The notes under the pieces were generated by a model. That model did no database searches and was not told the DNA's origin. It saw nothing but the letters and a program-made list of their open reading frames with translations. From positions 1 to 26,568 of the forward strand of contig CAVVGE010000014.1 of NCBI GenBank assembly GCA_963747735.1: 26,568 nucleotides of DNA. Direction: 5' to 3'. Shown here one piece after another: positions 15,421 to 25,400 of the stretch (positions are counted from its first letter, which is position 1; each line of letters opens with the position of its first letter). A program made the position numbers and the translations under genes. Source of the stretch: AP-15 sp963747735. GTDB lineage: Bacteria > Pseudomonadota > Alphaproteobacteria > ATCC43930 > CGMCC-115725.

Positions 15421-16476
15421 GCCGCAGACCGCCGGTGACGGCGCCTCGGCGGTTGCGCGCGCCCGGCCGCATCTCTCGGGCCGCCGGAAAGATCGCCATT
15501 CTCGGCGCCTGCGGCGGCGCCGCACTCGCCGCGATCTTTCTCTCTCACATCCTCGGCGGCGCCGGCGGGAAGGGTCTCGACAAGGGCGCCGAAAACCTGG
15601 TCACGACCGGGATGCCGTTCTCCGCACCCGCCGCGCCCAAGCCTGTTCCGGCCCCCGCCCCTTCCCCGCCGATGCCCTATTCGGTCCCGGCGATGCCGCA
15701 ACTGGTCCCGCATGCCGGCAGCGGAAAGGATGCCGCTCTCGATGCGCCGATCTTCTCCTACAGCGCCGGCGGTGGCGCGCCCCCTGCCCCCGGCGCGCCC
15801 GACGGCGGCGGGCGCCGGGGAACAAGGCGGCGTCAAGGATGCGCTGTCGAACGCCCTGAAACCCTCCGATCTCGGGGCGCCGGCGCGGGCGAAAATGCTG
15901 CCGCACCCGCAGCTGACGATCCCGGCCGGGGCGATCATCCCCTGCACCTTGCAGACCGCGATCAACAGCCAGCTGATGGGCTTTGTCGATTGCGTGCTGC
16001 CGGCGGAAGTGCGGGGCGCTACCGGCACGGTGACGTTGCTCGATCGCGGCACGCAGATTTTCGGGGAAATCCGCTCGGGGCTGCGGCAGGGGCAGGATCG
16101 GCTCTTCATTCTGTGGGTGCGTGCGCGGACCCCGGAAAACGTCGTCGTCTCGCTCTCCTCGCCGGCGGCGGACGAGCTCGGCCGCGCCGGTGTGCCGGGT
16201 GCGGTCGACAATCATTTCTGGCAACGGTTCGGTGCGGCGATCCTGTTCTCGGTGATCGGCTATGGCCCGCAGATCGCGGCCAATGCCGTCCAGCACGGCA
16301 GCGGCAACAATTACATCCAGTTTCTGACACCGCAGCAGGAGCTCGCCAACACCGTCCTCGAGGCGCAGATCAACATCCCGCCGACCCTGGAAAAGAACCA
16401 GGGCGACACGGTCTCGATCTTTGTCGCGCGCGATCTCGATTTCTCGGGCGTGTACGACCTGCGGGTGCCGCCATGA
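15417..16476 (+). CDS. virB10: VirB10 channel scaffold, one apparent frameshift
   Basis: Repaired, this is 352 aa. It has a basic cytoplasmic tail, a membrane helix (IAILGACGGAALAAIFLSHI), a Pro-rich periplasmic linker (PKPVPAPAPSPPMPYSVPAM), then the TrbI/VirB10 beta-barrel domain: LTIPAGAIIPCTLQTAINSQ, FVDCVLPAEVRG and VLLDRGTQ-type strands (TLLDRGTQIFGEI), ending SIFVARDLDFSGVYDLRV. VirB10 spans both membranes and senses ATP use. TTG 15417 is the likely start, since it overlaps the virB9 stop and is in frame with the membrane helix. An ATG at 15410 is out of frame. The frame moves +1 at 15810-15812, where GGG is read in place of an expected GG. Confidence 0.88.
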
Positions 16477-17504
16477 GCCCGGCCGCACCACTGCTGCAGC
16501 ACCTGCTCTCGCCGCTGGGTCCATGGCTTGAGGACCCGGCAACCGAAGACATCGCGGTCAACCGGCCGGGCGAGGCGTGGATCCGGCAGCGCGGCGCATG
16601 GCTGCGGGATGATGTGGCGCTCGACGGCGAGGCGCTCGAAGAGATCGCCATCCTGGCCGGGTCGCTGCGCAAGCAGGAGGTCGGCGCGCTCTCGCCATTG
16701 TGCGCGACCGAATTGCCGGACGGGGAGCGGTTGCAGATCTGCCTGCCGCCGGCGGTGCCGCAAGGGACCGTCTCGCTGACGATCCGCAAGCACGAGGACA
16801 GGGTCGCACCGCTCGCAAAGCTCGCCAGCCGCTATCGTGCTCGCGACTGGAACCGCTGGCGCAATCTGCGCGCGGGCCGGGACATGACGGAACTCCTGGC
16901 CCTCTATGATGCCGGCGACCTCGAAGGCTTTCTCGCCGCCGCGGTGCGCGCGCGCTTGAACATGCTGCTGTGCGGGCGCACCGGCTCCGGCAAGACAACC
17001 CTCTCGAAATCGGTGCTCGCCGCGATCGATCCCGGCGAGCGGCTGATCACGATCGAAGACACGCTCGAGCTCACGGTGCTGCAGCCCAATGCGGTGCGCC
17101 TCCTCTACAGCAAGGACGGGCTGTCGGGTGCGGCGGTCGATGCCGAGGCGCTGCTGCAGGCGAGCCTGCGCATGCGCCCCGACCGCGTGCTGTTGCAGGA
17201 GCTGCGCGACGACGCGGCCTGGACCTATGTCAACGAGGTGTTGAGCGGCCATCCGGGCTCGGTCACGACCATTCACGGCCAAGGTGCCTCGCAAGCCTTC
17301 CGGCGGCTGTTTGCGCTCGCGAAATCGTCGCCAAAGGGTGCCGCGTTGCAGGACGGCACGCTGATCGGCCTGATCGCCGCGGCGATCGACGTGATCGTTC
17401 CGCTCGAGGAGAGCGGCGGGGTGTTTGGCATCGGGTCGGTCTGGTTCGCGGCCGACGCCGCCCGGCGCGGCGAGACCGCGGCCGATCTCCTGCGCGAGAC
17501 ATGA
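16473..17504 (+). CDS. virB11: VirB11 traffic ATPase
   Basis: This 343-aa intact ATPase is of the VirB11/PulE family. The N-terminal domain (VNRPGEAWIRQRGAWL) precedes the RecA-like domain with Walker A LCGRTGSGKTTLSKS, the Asp box ITIEDTLEL, a Walker B region RMRPDRVLLQELRDDAAWTY, and the His box GHPGSVTTIHGQGA. Hexamers at the cytoplasmic face switch the machine between pilus assembly and substrate transfer. The start overlaps the virB10 stop (ATGA), and the stop overlaps the virD4 start (ATGA). This is one of the few long genes in the operon without a frame break. Confidence 0.95.
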   Translation: MSPAAPLLQHLLSPLGPWLEDPATEDIAVNRPGEAWIRQRGAWLRDDVALDGEALEEIAILAGSLRKQEVGALSPLCATELPDGERLQICLPPAVPQGTVSLTIRKHEDRVAPLAKLASRYRARDWNRWRNLRAGRDMTELLALYDAGDLEGFLAAAVRARLNMLLCGRTGSGKTTLSKSVLAAIDPGERLITIEDTLELTVLQPNAVRLLYSKDGLSGAAVDAEALLQASLRMRPDRVLLQELRDDAAWTYVNEVLSGHPGSVTTIHGQGASQAFRRLFALAKSSPKGAALQDGTLIGLIAAAIDVIVPLEESGGVFGIGSVWFAADAARRGETAADLLRET

Positions 17505-19367
17505 TGCCCCGTCCCCCTGGCAGCATGGATCGTGGCCGGCGCCGGTCTTTACCTCGCCGCCTTCACGGTGCTTGCGACGCTGTTTTTCCTGGTCGGAACC
17601 GGGCTCTTCGGCGCGTTCGCGCATCCCTTCTGGCAGTGGTGGCTCTATGCCCTCTGGTATTCCGGCAATCCGGTGGTGCGGGCGTGGCTGGAAGTGAGCG
17701 GCGTGCCCGCCGCAATCCTGCCGCTCGCGGTCGCGGCAAGCATCTGGTATCGCCGCCGCCGGGTTCGCGGCTGGACATTGCGCGCAAATCCGGCGCCGGC
17801 GCGCCCCGTGGCGCCGCCGATCCGCGGCACGACCGACAATTATGGCCATGCCCGCTGGGCGCTGATGGCGGAGGCGCAGGCCCTGTGGCCGGGGCCCAAC
17901 CGGTCCCCCGGATCGGGGTCCGGGGCAAGCCCCGGATCATCGTCCGGGGCAGGCTTTGGCGGGGTCGTGGTCGGCGAGGCTTATGATCCGCGGCAGGCGC
18001 GCGGGCCCGTTCAGCCCGCGCAATCCGGCGACCTGGGGCGAGGGCGGGCGGGCGCCGCTGCTGGTCGATCCCTGCGTTGAGGGATCGACCCATTCGCTTG
18101 TCGTCGCAGGGTCCGGCTCGTTCAAGACGACGAGTGCCGTTTCGACCTTGCTGACCTGGACCGGCTCGGCCGTGGTGCTCGACCCGGCGGCCGAGCTCGG
18201 GCCGATGCTCGAAGCGGCGCGGCGCAGGATGGGGCACCGGGTGTTCGTGCTGAGCCCCGACCAGGCAGCGGCCTGCGGGTTCAATGTCCTCGACTGGATC
18301 GACACCGCCTCGCCGCTCGCCGAAACCGATGTGAGCGCGGTCGTCGAATGGGTCTGCGGCACGCGGTCCGTGGGTGACGCGACCTCCGAATTTTTCGAGT
18401 TGCGCGGCAAGGCGCTGGTGACGTGCCTCTTGGCGCATTTGCTGTGGGACCCGGATTTGTCGGACCGGTACAAGACGTTGCGCACCTTGCGGGCCGCTGT
18501 CGCGGCGCCGGAGAGCAAGCTGCGCGACATCCTCGACGGGATTTATCGAGAGCTCGCCCAGCCCGCTGGCGCGCGGCCTCGCGGGCTCACTCAAGGAGCT
18601 GGCCGACCGGACCTTCTCCGGGATCGCCGCGACCGCTGCCGCCAAGACCGATTGGCTCGAGACGAAGGCCTTCGCCGAGCTGGTGTCCGGCAGTGCTTTC
18701 AAGACCGCGGATGTCGTCAACGGAAAGACGGACATATTCGTCTGCCTGCCGTTGAAGGCGCTGCACAGCACGCCCGGTGTGGCACGCTGCATCATCGGCG
18801 CGCTCGTTGAACGCCGCCTACGAGGCCGACGGCGCTGTCAACGGGCGGATCCTGTTTCTCCTCGACGAGGCGTTCCGCCTCGGCCGCATGGACATCATCG
18901 AGATCGCCCGCGACGCCGGGCGCAAATACGGCATTACCCTCCAGCTTCTCTACCAGTCGGTCGGCCAGATCGTCGAGCAGTGGGGCGAAGCCGGAAAGCG
19001 CGCCTGGTACGAGAGCGTCGCCTGGCGGGCCTATGCCGGGGTCAAGGATGGCGAGACCGCGGCCGAGCTGTCGGAGACGATCGGCAATTACGGCGTGCTC
19101 GCCTGGTCGGAAGCGCAGAACAGCGGGACCCACGGCCGGCAGCTCGACGTGCGCTCCCGCTCGCGCGGCCGCAACGTCACCTATTCCGAGAGCATCCGGC
19201 CGCTGATCCGGCCCGAAGAAATCATGCACGACCTGCGCGAGGATGCGCAGATCGTCATTCCCAAGCGCGGCCGCCCGGTGCTGTGCGGCCGCGCCATCTA
19301 TTTCCGGCGGGACGATTTTGTCGCGCTCGCCGGCGCCAACCGGTTTTTTGCAGCAAGGAGATCGTAA
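17501..19367 (+). CDS. virD4: VirD4/TraG coupling protein, four apparent frameshifts
   Basis: Repaired, this is 620 aa, normal for the family. The coupling protein is an inner-membrane ATPase that recruits substrates to the channel. N-terminal helices (LYLAAFTVLATLFFLVGTGL and a second at AAILPLAVAASIWY) precede the NTPase domain with Walker A VVAGSGSFKTTS, VVLDPAAELGP, a Walker B NGRILFLLDEAFRLG, and a C-terminal QLLYQSVGQI motif. The frame moves +1 at 17513-17517 (C run), 18003-18005 (GGG), 18553-18556 and 18803-18806 (CTCG where CTG is expected). A palindromic element is inserted in the linker at about 17901-17955. Start is ATG 17501, overlapping virB11. Confidence 0.85.
17901..17955 (+). 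repeat. REP-like palindromic element inside the virD4 coding sequence
   Basis: TCCGGGGC-AA-GCCCCGGA (17919-17936) is a perfect palindrome with 8-bp arms, flanked by further CCGGATCGGGG and TCCGGGGC copies. It translates as a Ser/Pro/Gly run (SPGSGSGASPGSSSGAGF) between the membrane part and the ATPase domain. This looks like an intergenic-type repeat that inserted in frame into a tolerant linker. Confidence 0.45.
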
Positions 19368-19529
19368 ATGGCTGAGAGCGAAGAGACCAAAGCCGCCGTC
19401 GAGTACTGGGACCGGGTTGCCGCACGCTCGAAACGGCGGGCCGATGCGGAAACCGCCGAGCGCAACCGCGACCGGGCCGCGGAACGGGACGCGCGCGAGC
19501 GCGCCGCCGAGATCAGCCTGGAGCGCTGA
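19368..19529 (+). CDS. Small highly charged helical protein after virD4
   Basis: This 53-aa ORF begins ATG 19368, right after the virD4 stop, with an excellent ribosome binding site (AAGGAG, 19355-19360). The sequence (MAESEETKAAVEYWDRVAAR, then RADAETAERNRDRAAERDAR) is nearly all Ala, Arg, Glu and Asp with no Pro or Gly after the start, so one long charged helix or coiled coil is expected. It has no signal or membrane segment. I recognise no family. The coupling to virD4 suggests a cytosolic accessory factor of the secretion system. Confidence 0.6.
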   Translation: MAESEETKAAVEYWDRVAARSKRRADAETAERNRDRAAERDARERAAEISLER

Positions 19530-19799
19530 CGCTCCCGCCCCGCGCACCGCCAACCCGGGTCGTCTTTCAGGAGGCGAGCGACGCGATCGCCGACGCCGAT
19601 CAGCGCTTGCATTTGGCTGGAGCAGCGGCTCGGGGTGATCGTGCTTAGCAGGGTCGATGGCGGCGGTCGTGGAAGCCTACCAGGCGATGTGCGGCGCCTC
19701 GTTTTTCTCGATAACTTTGCCGCCGATATCGGCGACGTGCGCCGGTTCGAGAGTTGGCCTCCGCCCGACGAGTTCAGCGGAAGGTCAACCATACCATGA
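19526..19799 (+). CDS. Probable small coupled gene with one apparent frameshift
   Basis: Starting at a CTG that overlaps the previous stop (CTGA), one frame reads TLPPRAPPTRVVFQEASDAI and ADADQRL. Removing one base near 19610 (TTGCATTT) joins it to the next frame, which reads IWLEQRLGVIVLSRVDGG, VRRLVFLDNFAADIGDVRRF and ESWPPPDEFSGR, ending at a TGA that overlaps an ATG (ATGA, 19796-19799). The repaired length is exactly 91 codons (90 aa). Coherent composition and overlapping junctions at both ends support real coding, but the CTG start is unusual and no family is recognised. Confidence 0.4.
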
Positions 19800-19867
19800 C
19801 ACGCTTGCTGGAAATCTCCTGTGCCCTTCGCGGCCTGCTCGGCAGCCAGAGCCCCGACGATGTGTGA
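19796..19867 (+). CDS. Possible mini-ORF or truncated gene
   Basis: ATG 19796 overlaps the preceding stop and opens a 23-codon frame (MTRLLEISCALRGLLGSQSP, then DDV). It could be a genuine tiny peptide, the start of a longer gene broken by another indel, or chance. The overlap with the stop upstream is the only support. Confidence 0.2.
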   Translation: MTRLLEISCALRGLLGSQSPDDV

Positions 19868-20000
19868 ACTCCAGATGAGTAAACTTCTTCCGCGGCGCCG
19901 GCGATCATCCGAAGACGCGACGGCTCCTTCAACCGAGGCGGCGGGGAACTTGAGGTTCTACGAATCGGTTAGACGCCCACCAAAGCCGCGGCGTGGCACG

Positions 20001-20426
20001 ATGATGAACGTGAGGGCCAGTCTTTTGCGGGGTGGCGTTGTTGCGATCTCGATCGCTCTTGCCGCCTGTGTCGGGGAGCTGCCGCTCCCATCGGGCGGGA
20101 GCTTGGGGGCCGCTCGGCAAGCCTGCAACCAGCAATATCCCAGAGGAATCGGGAACTACCTACCACACGCGGTCTGTGTTAACGACGCCATCGAGCGGCT
20201 CGCCGCTCCCGTGGCGCGCTATCCCGATTTGGTTCGGTTGCAAGAGGATGCGCGGGTCTCGCTGTCCGACAAAATCGATGCGAGAGAAATTTCAGTACGC
20301 TCCGGGGAGGGCAAGATGCGGCGGGTCGATACGCTGATCGCGCAAGCCTCGCACGACCGGGATACCGGCAACGACGGCAGCGCCGACCATCGCATCGCCA
20401 CAATCGACCGGATTTTGCGGGAATAG
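20001..20426 (+). CDS. Putative lipoprotein of unknown function
   Basis: This 141-aa protein has a hydrophobic signal ending in a lipobox (ISIALAAC, lipidated C23). The mature part has CNQQYPRGIGNYLPHAVCVN followed by helical sequence (RYPDLVRLQEDARVSLSDKI). Similar lipoproteins, with a 'NY..HA.CVN' core and a 'YPDLV.LQ' helix, are common in Rhizobiales and relatives with no assigned role. ATG 20001 or 20004 is chosen for the signal; the frame is open further up to 19821. It follows the secretion operon by about 130 bp and may be independent of it. It ends 170 bp before tamA. Confidence 0.65.
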   Translation: MMNVRASLLRGGVVAISIALAACVGELPLPSGGSLGAARQACNQQYPRGIGNYLPHAVCVNDAIERLAAPVARYPDLVRLQEDARVSLSDKIDAREISVRSGEGKMRRVDTLIAQASHDRDTGNDGSADHRIATIDRILRE

Positions 20427-20599
20427 GAATGGCTGCCCGCGGTCGGCCGGTTCCGAAATCGATCCCGGCCGAGCCGTGCGAACCTCAGGTCTTGCGGTCA
20501 AGGCGAAGCGTTCTGCGATCCCGTATTTTTCGCCAATTCTGCTCCGACAGTCTCTCTCCAACCCCGGGGCCTGCGCGGGTGCCATCGCTAGGAAACGCC

Positions 20600-22444
20600 G
20601 TGGGCAAACGTCGGGGCCGTCGAGCCGCCATCATTGCGGCAGCAATCGTGGCTCTCGCGGCGCCGCGGGCCGAGACCGCTGATCCGCAGCCCTATACCGT
20701 TGATCTCGGCAAGACCGGCGACAAGGCGCTTGATCAGGCGCTGCATGACGCCTCGAACCTGTTGAGCCTCGAAACGAGCGCCCCGGTCGGGCCGTTTGCC
20801 TTGATCGAGCGGGCGCGCCAGGACGACGGCCGGTTTGTGGACGTCCTGCACAGCTTTGGCTACTACAAGGGCAGCGTCGACATCACGATTGCCGGCCACG
20901 GCCTCGCGGACGGCGAATTGCCTGACCTCTTGACCCGGGCGCCGGCAAAGCCGCCAGTGACGGTGGCGGTCTCGGCCAAGCTCGGCCCGCTGTTTCACCT
21001 CCGCAAAGTCGAAATTGTGGGCGCGCTGCCAGACAAAGCGCGGTCGCAACTCGGCCTCAAACCCGGCGCGCCGGCGCGGGCCGAGGACGTGCTGGCGGCA
21101 CAAGCGCATCTCCTCGACACGCTGCGCGCCGAGGGTTATGCGCTCGCCAAGGTGCCGACGCCGACGGTCATTGAGGACCCCGCCGCCAATGCTCTCGACG
21201 TGACCTACAAGGTGACGACCGGGCCGCGGGTCGATTTCGGGAAGATCTCGGTCAAGGGGCTGCACACCGTTAATGAACGGTTTATCGAAAGCCGCCTGTT
21301 GATCCGTTCGGGCGAACAGTACAGCCCGCAGACGGTCGAGAAGGCGCGGGCCGACCTCGTATCGCTCGGCGTGTTCCGTTCAGTGCTGGCCAAGCCTGCG
21401 GACGGCCTCGATGCCGAAGGGCGCATGCCGGTCGAGTTCGACGTTGTCGAAGGGCCGGCCCATGCGGTCAGCGTCGGTGCCGCATATTCGACCGATCTCG
21501 GGACCAACCTGACCGTAGGCTGGAGCCACCGCAACCTCTTCGGCAACGCCGAGCAGCTGAACCTGTCGGCCGGTGTCCAAGGCGGCGGCACGGCCATCAA
21601 GGGGCCGGCAAACTACGCCACGGCGCAGTTCATCAAACCGGATTTTCTCGATCGCGATCAGTCACTGCAAGCGGACCTCAGTGCAGTAAAGCAGAACTTG
21701 CTTGCCTATTATCAGAAAGGGGTCAGCGCCGATGTATTGCTGAAGCGGACCTTTCTGTCGAATTGGAGCGGATCGATCGGTATTTCCGGCGAAGCCGAGA
21801 ACATCACCCAGCAGAGTGTGACCCGGGACTTCACGCTGGTCGGACTGCCCATCGCCGTCAAATACGACAGCACCGACAGCCTCCTCGATCCGACGCGCGG
21901 CGTGCGTGCCGCCGCGACCGCGACGCCGACCCTGTCGCTCGGCAGCTCGCATGCTTTCTTCGTGCCGATGCAGCTCTCGGGATCGACCTATCTCGACCTC
22001 TCCTCGCTGTGGCACAACCGCGGCCGCAGCATCATCGCTTTGCGCGGGTTGCTCGGCACCGCCGAAGGGGCGAGCCAGTTCGAGCTGCCGCCCGACCAGC
22101 GCTTCTACGCCGGCGGCAGCGCCACCGTCCGCGGCTACAGATACCAGTCGATCGGCCCGGAGTTTCCGGACGGCTCGCCGGCCGGCGGCACCGCGATTGT
22201 TGCCGGCACTGTCGAATTCCGGCAGCGCATCCTCGCCAATTACGGATTTGCCGCCTTTGTCGACGGCGGCCAGGTCGTCGCCCAGGGCTCGCCGTTCTCC
22301 GGTGGCCTCAAATTCGGCGCCGGGCTCGGCTTCCGGTATTACACGAGCTTCGGGCCGATCAGGCTCGATGTCGGCGTGCCGCTGACACAAATCCCAAATG
22401 GCGGTAGCTTTGAAATCTATCTCGGTATCGGGCAAGCGTTCTGA
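20600..22444 (+). CDS. tamA: TamA, Omp85-family outer-membrane translocation/assembly protein
   Basis: This 614-aa Omp85 protein starts at GTG 20600 with an AGGAAA ribosome binding site and a signal peptide (AAIIAAAIVALAAPRAETAD). POTRA repeats fill the N-terminal half (LFHLRKVEIVGALPDKARSQ; VDFGKISVKGLHTVNERFIE). The C-terminal half is a 16-strand barrel with the lid-lock motif ATVRGYRYQSIGPEF and the terminal strand FEIYLGIGQAF ending in Phe. TamA works with TamB to assemble outer-membrane proteins or transport lipids across the envelope. The frame runs upstream to 20429 but that part lacks signal-peptide character. The stop overlaps the tamB start (TGATG). The gene is intact. Confidence 0.93.
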   Translation: MGKRRGRRAAIIAAAIVALAAPRAETADPQPYTVDLGKTGDKALDQALHDASNLLSLETSAPVGPFALIERARQDDGRFVDVLHSFGYYKGSVDITIAGHGLADGELPDLLTRAPAKPPVTVAVSAKLGPLFHLRKVEIVGALPDKARSQLGLKPGAPARAEDVLAAQAHLLDTLRAEGYALAKVPTPTVIEDPAANALDVTYKVTTGPRVDFGKISVKGLHTVNERFIESRLLIRSGEQYSPQTVEKARADLVSLGVFRSVLAKPADGLDAEGRMPVEFDVVEGPAHAVSVGAAYSTDLGTNLTVGWSHRNLFGNAEQLNLSAGVQGGGTAIKGPANYATAQFIKPDFLDRDQSLQADLSAVKQNLLAYYQKGVSADVLLKRTFLSNWSGSIGISGEAENITQQSVTRDFTLVGLPIAVKYDSTDSLLDPTRGVRAAATATPTLSLGSSHAFFVPMQLSGSTYLDLSSLWHNRGRSIIALRGLLGTAEGASQFELPPDQRFYAGGSATVRGYRYQSIGPEFPDGSPAGGTAIVAGTVEFRQRILANYGFAAFVDGGQVVAQGSPFSGGLKFGAGLGFRYYTSFGPIRLDVGVPLTQIPNGGSFEIYLGIGQAF

Positions 22445-25400
22445 TGCGACGAGCCTTGAGATGGATGGGCCGCGGCGTTGCCGCTTTGGCGGCGGCGGCG
22501 ATTGTATTGGTCGTCATGCTGTTCGCCGGCGCCAACACAAAACCGGGAAGGCTTGTCTTGGAACGGCTCGCGCCGGGGATAACCGGCGGGGTGGTTGTCG
22601 TCCGTGGGCTGTCCGGCCGCTTTCCGGACCGGCTCAAAGCGGCGGAAGTGAGCCTTCGAGACAAGGATGGCGTCTGGGCCAAAATCGATGGTCTCGATCT
22701 CGATTGGGAGCCGCTGAAGCTCGCCCAGAGGACGATTGCGGTCGATCGGCTGGCCGCGGCGAGAGTGACGGTGTTGCGACGCCCGGTTTCCTCCGGGGCG
22801 AGCTCCTCACGACGGCTTGCGCTCGATATCGATGCGCTCCATGTGGGCCGGTTCGACTTGGCGCCGGCGGTAGCCGGAACCGCCGCTTCGCTCGCCCTCG
22901 ACGGTTCGGCTGAGATCGGAGCGACCGGGGAAGGGAGGGTCGCACTTGCCGTGAACGGGATTGGCGCCCCGGGAAGTTATCATCTGGCAGCGCAACTCGG
23001 TGCAGCCGACCTCGCCGTGAGCCTCTCGGGGCAAGAGACGGCACACGGGCTGGTCTCCGCCGTTGCCCGTCTGCCTGATCTCGGCCCGCTATCGGTCGAC
23101 GGTTCTTTCGCTGGACCGCTTTCGGCTGTCGCCGGCCGAGTGCGACTGGCGGTCGGCCCGGCTCGCCTCTCGGCGCACGGCACGCTCGACCTCGATCGCC
23201 GCTCGGTCGATCTCGCTGCGACCGCGACCGCACCGGCAATGACGCCGCGGCCGGATTTGACGTGGCAGTCGATCGCATTCAAGGCAAAGATCGACGGACC
23301 GTTCGCCCGACCTGCGGTTTCGGCCACCCTCGACATCGCCGCGCTGCAAGCGGCGCAAGCCTCTGCCGCGCACATTGCCGGCGCAATCACGGGCGATGCC
23401 GGTATTTTGCGGATGCAGGTAACGCTCGGCGGACTGCGCATCCCCGGGCCGCGCCCCGATCTTTTGGCCGCGACGCCGGTGCAGGTCGCGGCCGATGTCC
23501 GGCTCGACCGGCCCGACCGCCCGGTGCGCTTTTCGCTGACGCACCCGTTGCTGACAGCCGCCGGCAGTGCCGTGACGACCGGGCAACAGCGCGGCGAGCT
23601 GACGCTGACTCTTCCCGACTTGGCACCTCTCGCGCCGGCAGCCGGGCTTGATCTGAAAGGACACGCGGCGCTCGACCTCCGGGCGGCCATCGACGGCGCC
23701 ACGACCCGGCTCGACGCCGACGGGACGATCGGCATTATCGGCGGGACGGCGCCGGCGCCGGCGCTAATCGGTGATAAGGCTCATGTGAGCTTGTCGGCGA
23801 CGGCGTCCGGATCGAATGTCACCCTTTCGCGTCTCGCGATCGAGGGACGCAAGGTCTCGGTCGCGGCGACGGGCGATATCGGTGCCAAACAAGTGGCGCT
23901 CGATTGGCGGGTCTCCCTCCCCGACCTGACGAGCGTCGTGCCGAGCCTCGCCGGCGCGCTCGATCTGCGCGGCCGGGCGACCGGTCCGATCGACGATATT
24001 GCCGCCGCGGCCGATCTCTCCGGCACGCTCGAACCCACCGGCCGGCCGCCGAGCCCGATTACGGCCAGGGCTGAATTGCAGGGCCTCCCTGATCGGCCCA
24101 CCGGCCGCATTACCGCCAACGGCGTGATTTTGGGGGCGCCGCTGCGGCTGGCGCTCGCCGGCCTGCGCAGCGGCGACGGCGGGCTGCGTCTTACCGTCGA
24201 GCGGGCCGATTGGAAAAGCGCCCATGCGCAGGGAGCGTTTACGCTCGCCGCCGGGGCCCGCTTCCCGCTTGGCCGGCTCGATGTGCGGATGACCCGGCTA
24301 GACGATCTGCGCCAGCTGGTCGGTCAACCGCTCACCGGGGCGATCGCGGCCAGCCTGACGACGGCCGAAACCGGCGGGCGCCAGAGCGCCGACATACACC
24401 TCGCTGCCGACAATCTCGGGGTCGCCGGCATGAAGGCGGGCAGCCGGGTCGAATTCGGCGCGACGATCACGGATCCGCTCCACGACCCCGTGCTCGCTTC
24501 GCGGGCCGTCGCCAGTGGCACAGCGGCGGGCGGGGTCGCCGCGTCGGCCGCAATCGATCTCGCCGGACCCGAGGGTGCGCTGAAGCTAAACGTAGAGTCC
24601 AAGATCCGCGATCCAAAGCGCGGCGATCTGCGCTTTACCGCGGGTGGCACGATCGACGCGATCACGCGGGTCGCTGTGCTGTCGCGCCTTCAGGCGGTGT
24701 GGAAGGGCGAAGACCTGCACCTGCTGGCGCCGGTCCGGGTCGGGTTCGGCAATGGCCTCAGCCTCGATCGCTTGGCTCTCGGTCTTGGGCAGGCGACGAT
24801 CGAGGCGAACGGCCGCCTGTCGCCGACGCTCGACCTGAGGGTGGCGCTGCGCAACCTTTCCCCTGAGATCGCCGCCGCGTTTGCGCCGGGCCTCGCCATC
24901 GACGGGATGGTGCGCGGCGACGCCCGGTTGACCGGCACGCCGCAGCGTCCGGTCGGAAGGATCCAATTGGCGGCGGCAGGTCTGCGGTTGCGCAACGGCC
25001 CCGCCCGCGCCTTGCCGGCGGCCAATCTCAGCGCCTCGGCCGATATCGCCGGCAGCGACGCGCGCATCGAAGCGCGCTTCTCGGCCGGACCGTCCGCCAC
25101 CCTGTCGATCAACGGACGAGTGTCGACGGCGACCTCCGGCTCGCTCTCGGTGCATGCCGCGGGCCTTCTCGACCTAGCGATGTTCAACCCGATGCTGACC
25201 GCCGGCGGACGCCGGAATGCTGGCAAGATCGCTTTCGACGGCGACGTCGGCGGCAGCCTGAGCGCCCCGCGGATCAGCGGCACGGCCCAGTTGGCCGACG
25301 CTGCAGTCGAGGATTTCGGGCTCGGCGTGCACATTACCGGTGTTACCGGGCGCGTTGAAACCACCGGCACGACGGTCAGGGTATCGAGCCTAGAGGGGCA

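Noticed and set aside
15410..15500. Second frameshift at the start of virB10 (ATG 15410 out of frame with the membrane helix)
   Set aside because: TTG 15417 overlaps the virB9 stop as TTGA and is in frame with the rest of the N-terminus, so no frameshift is needed here.
16311..17849. Long minus-strand open frame (512 codons) opposite virB11
   Set aside because: It is antisense to an intact VirB11 with all ATPase motifs, and has no recognisable domain.
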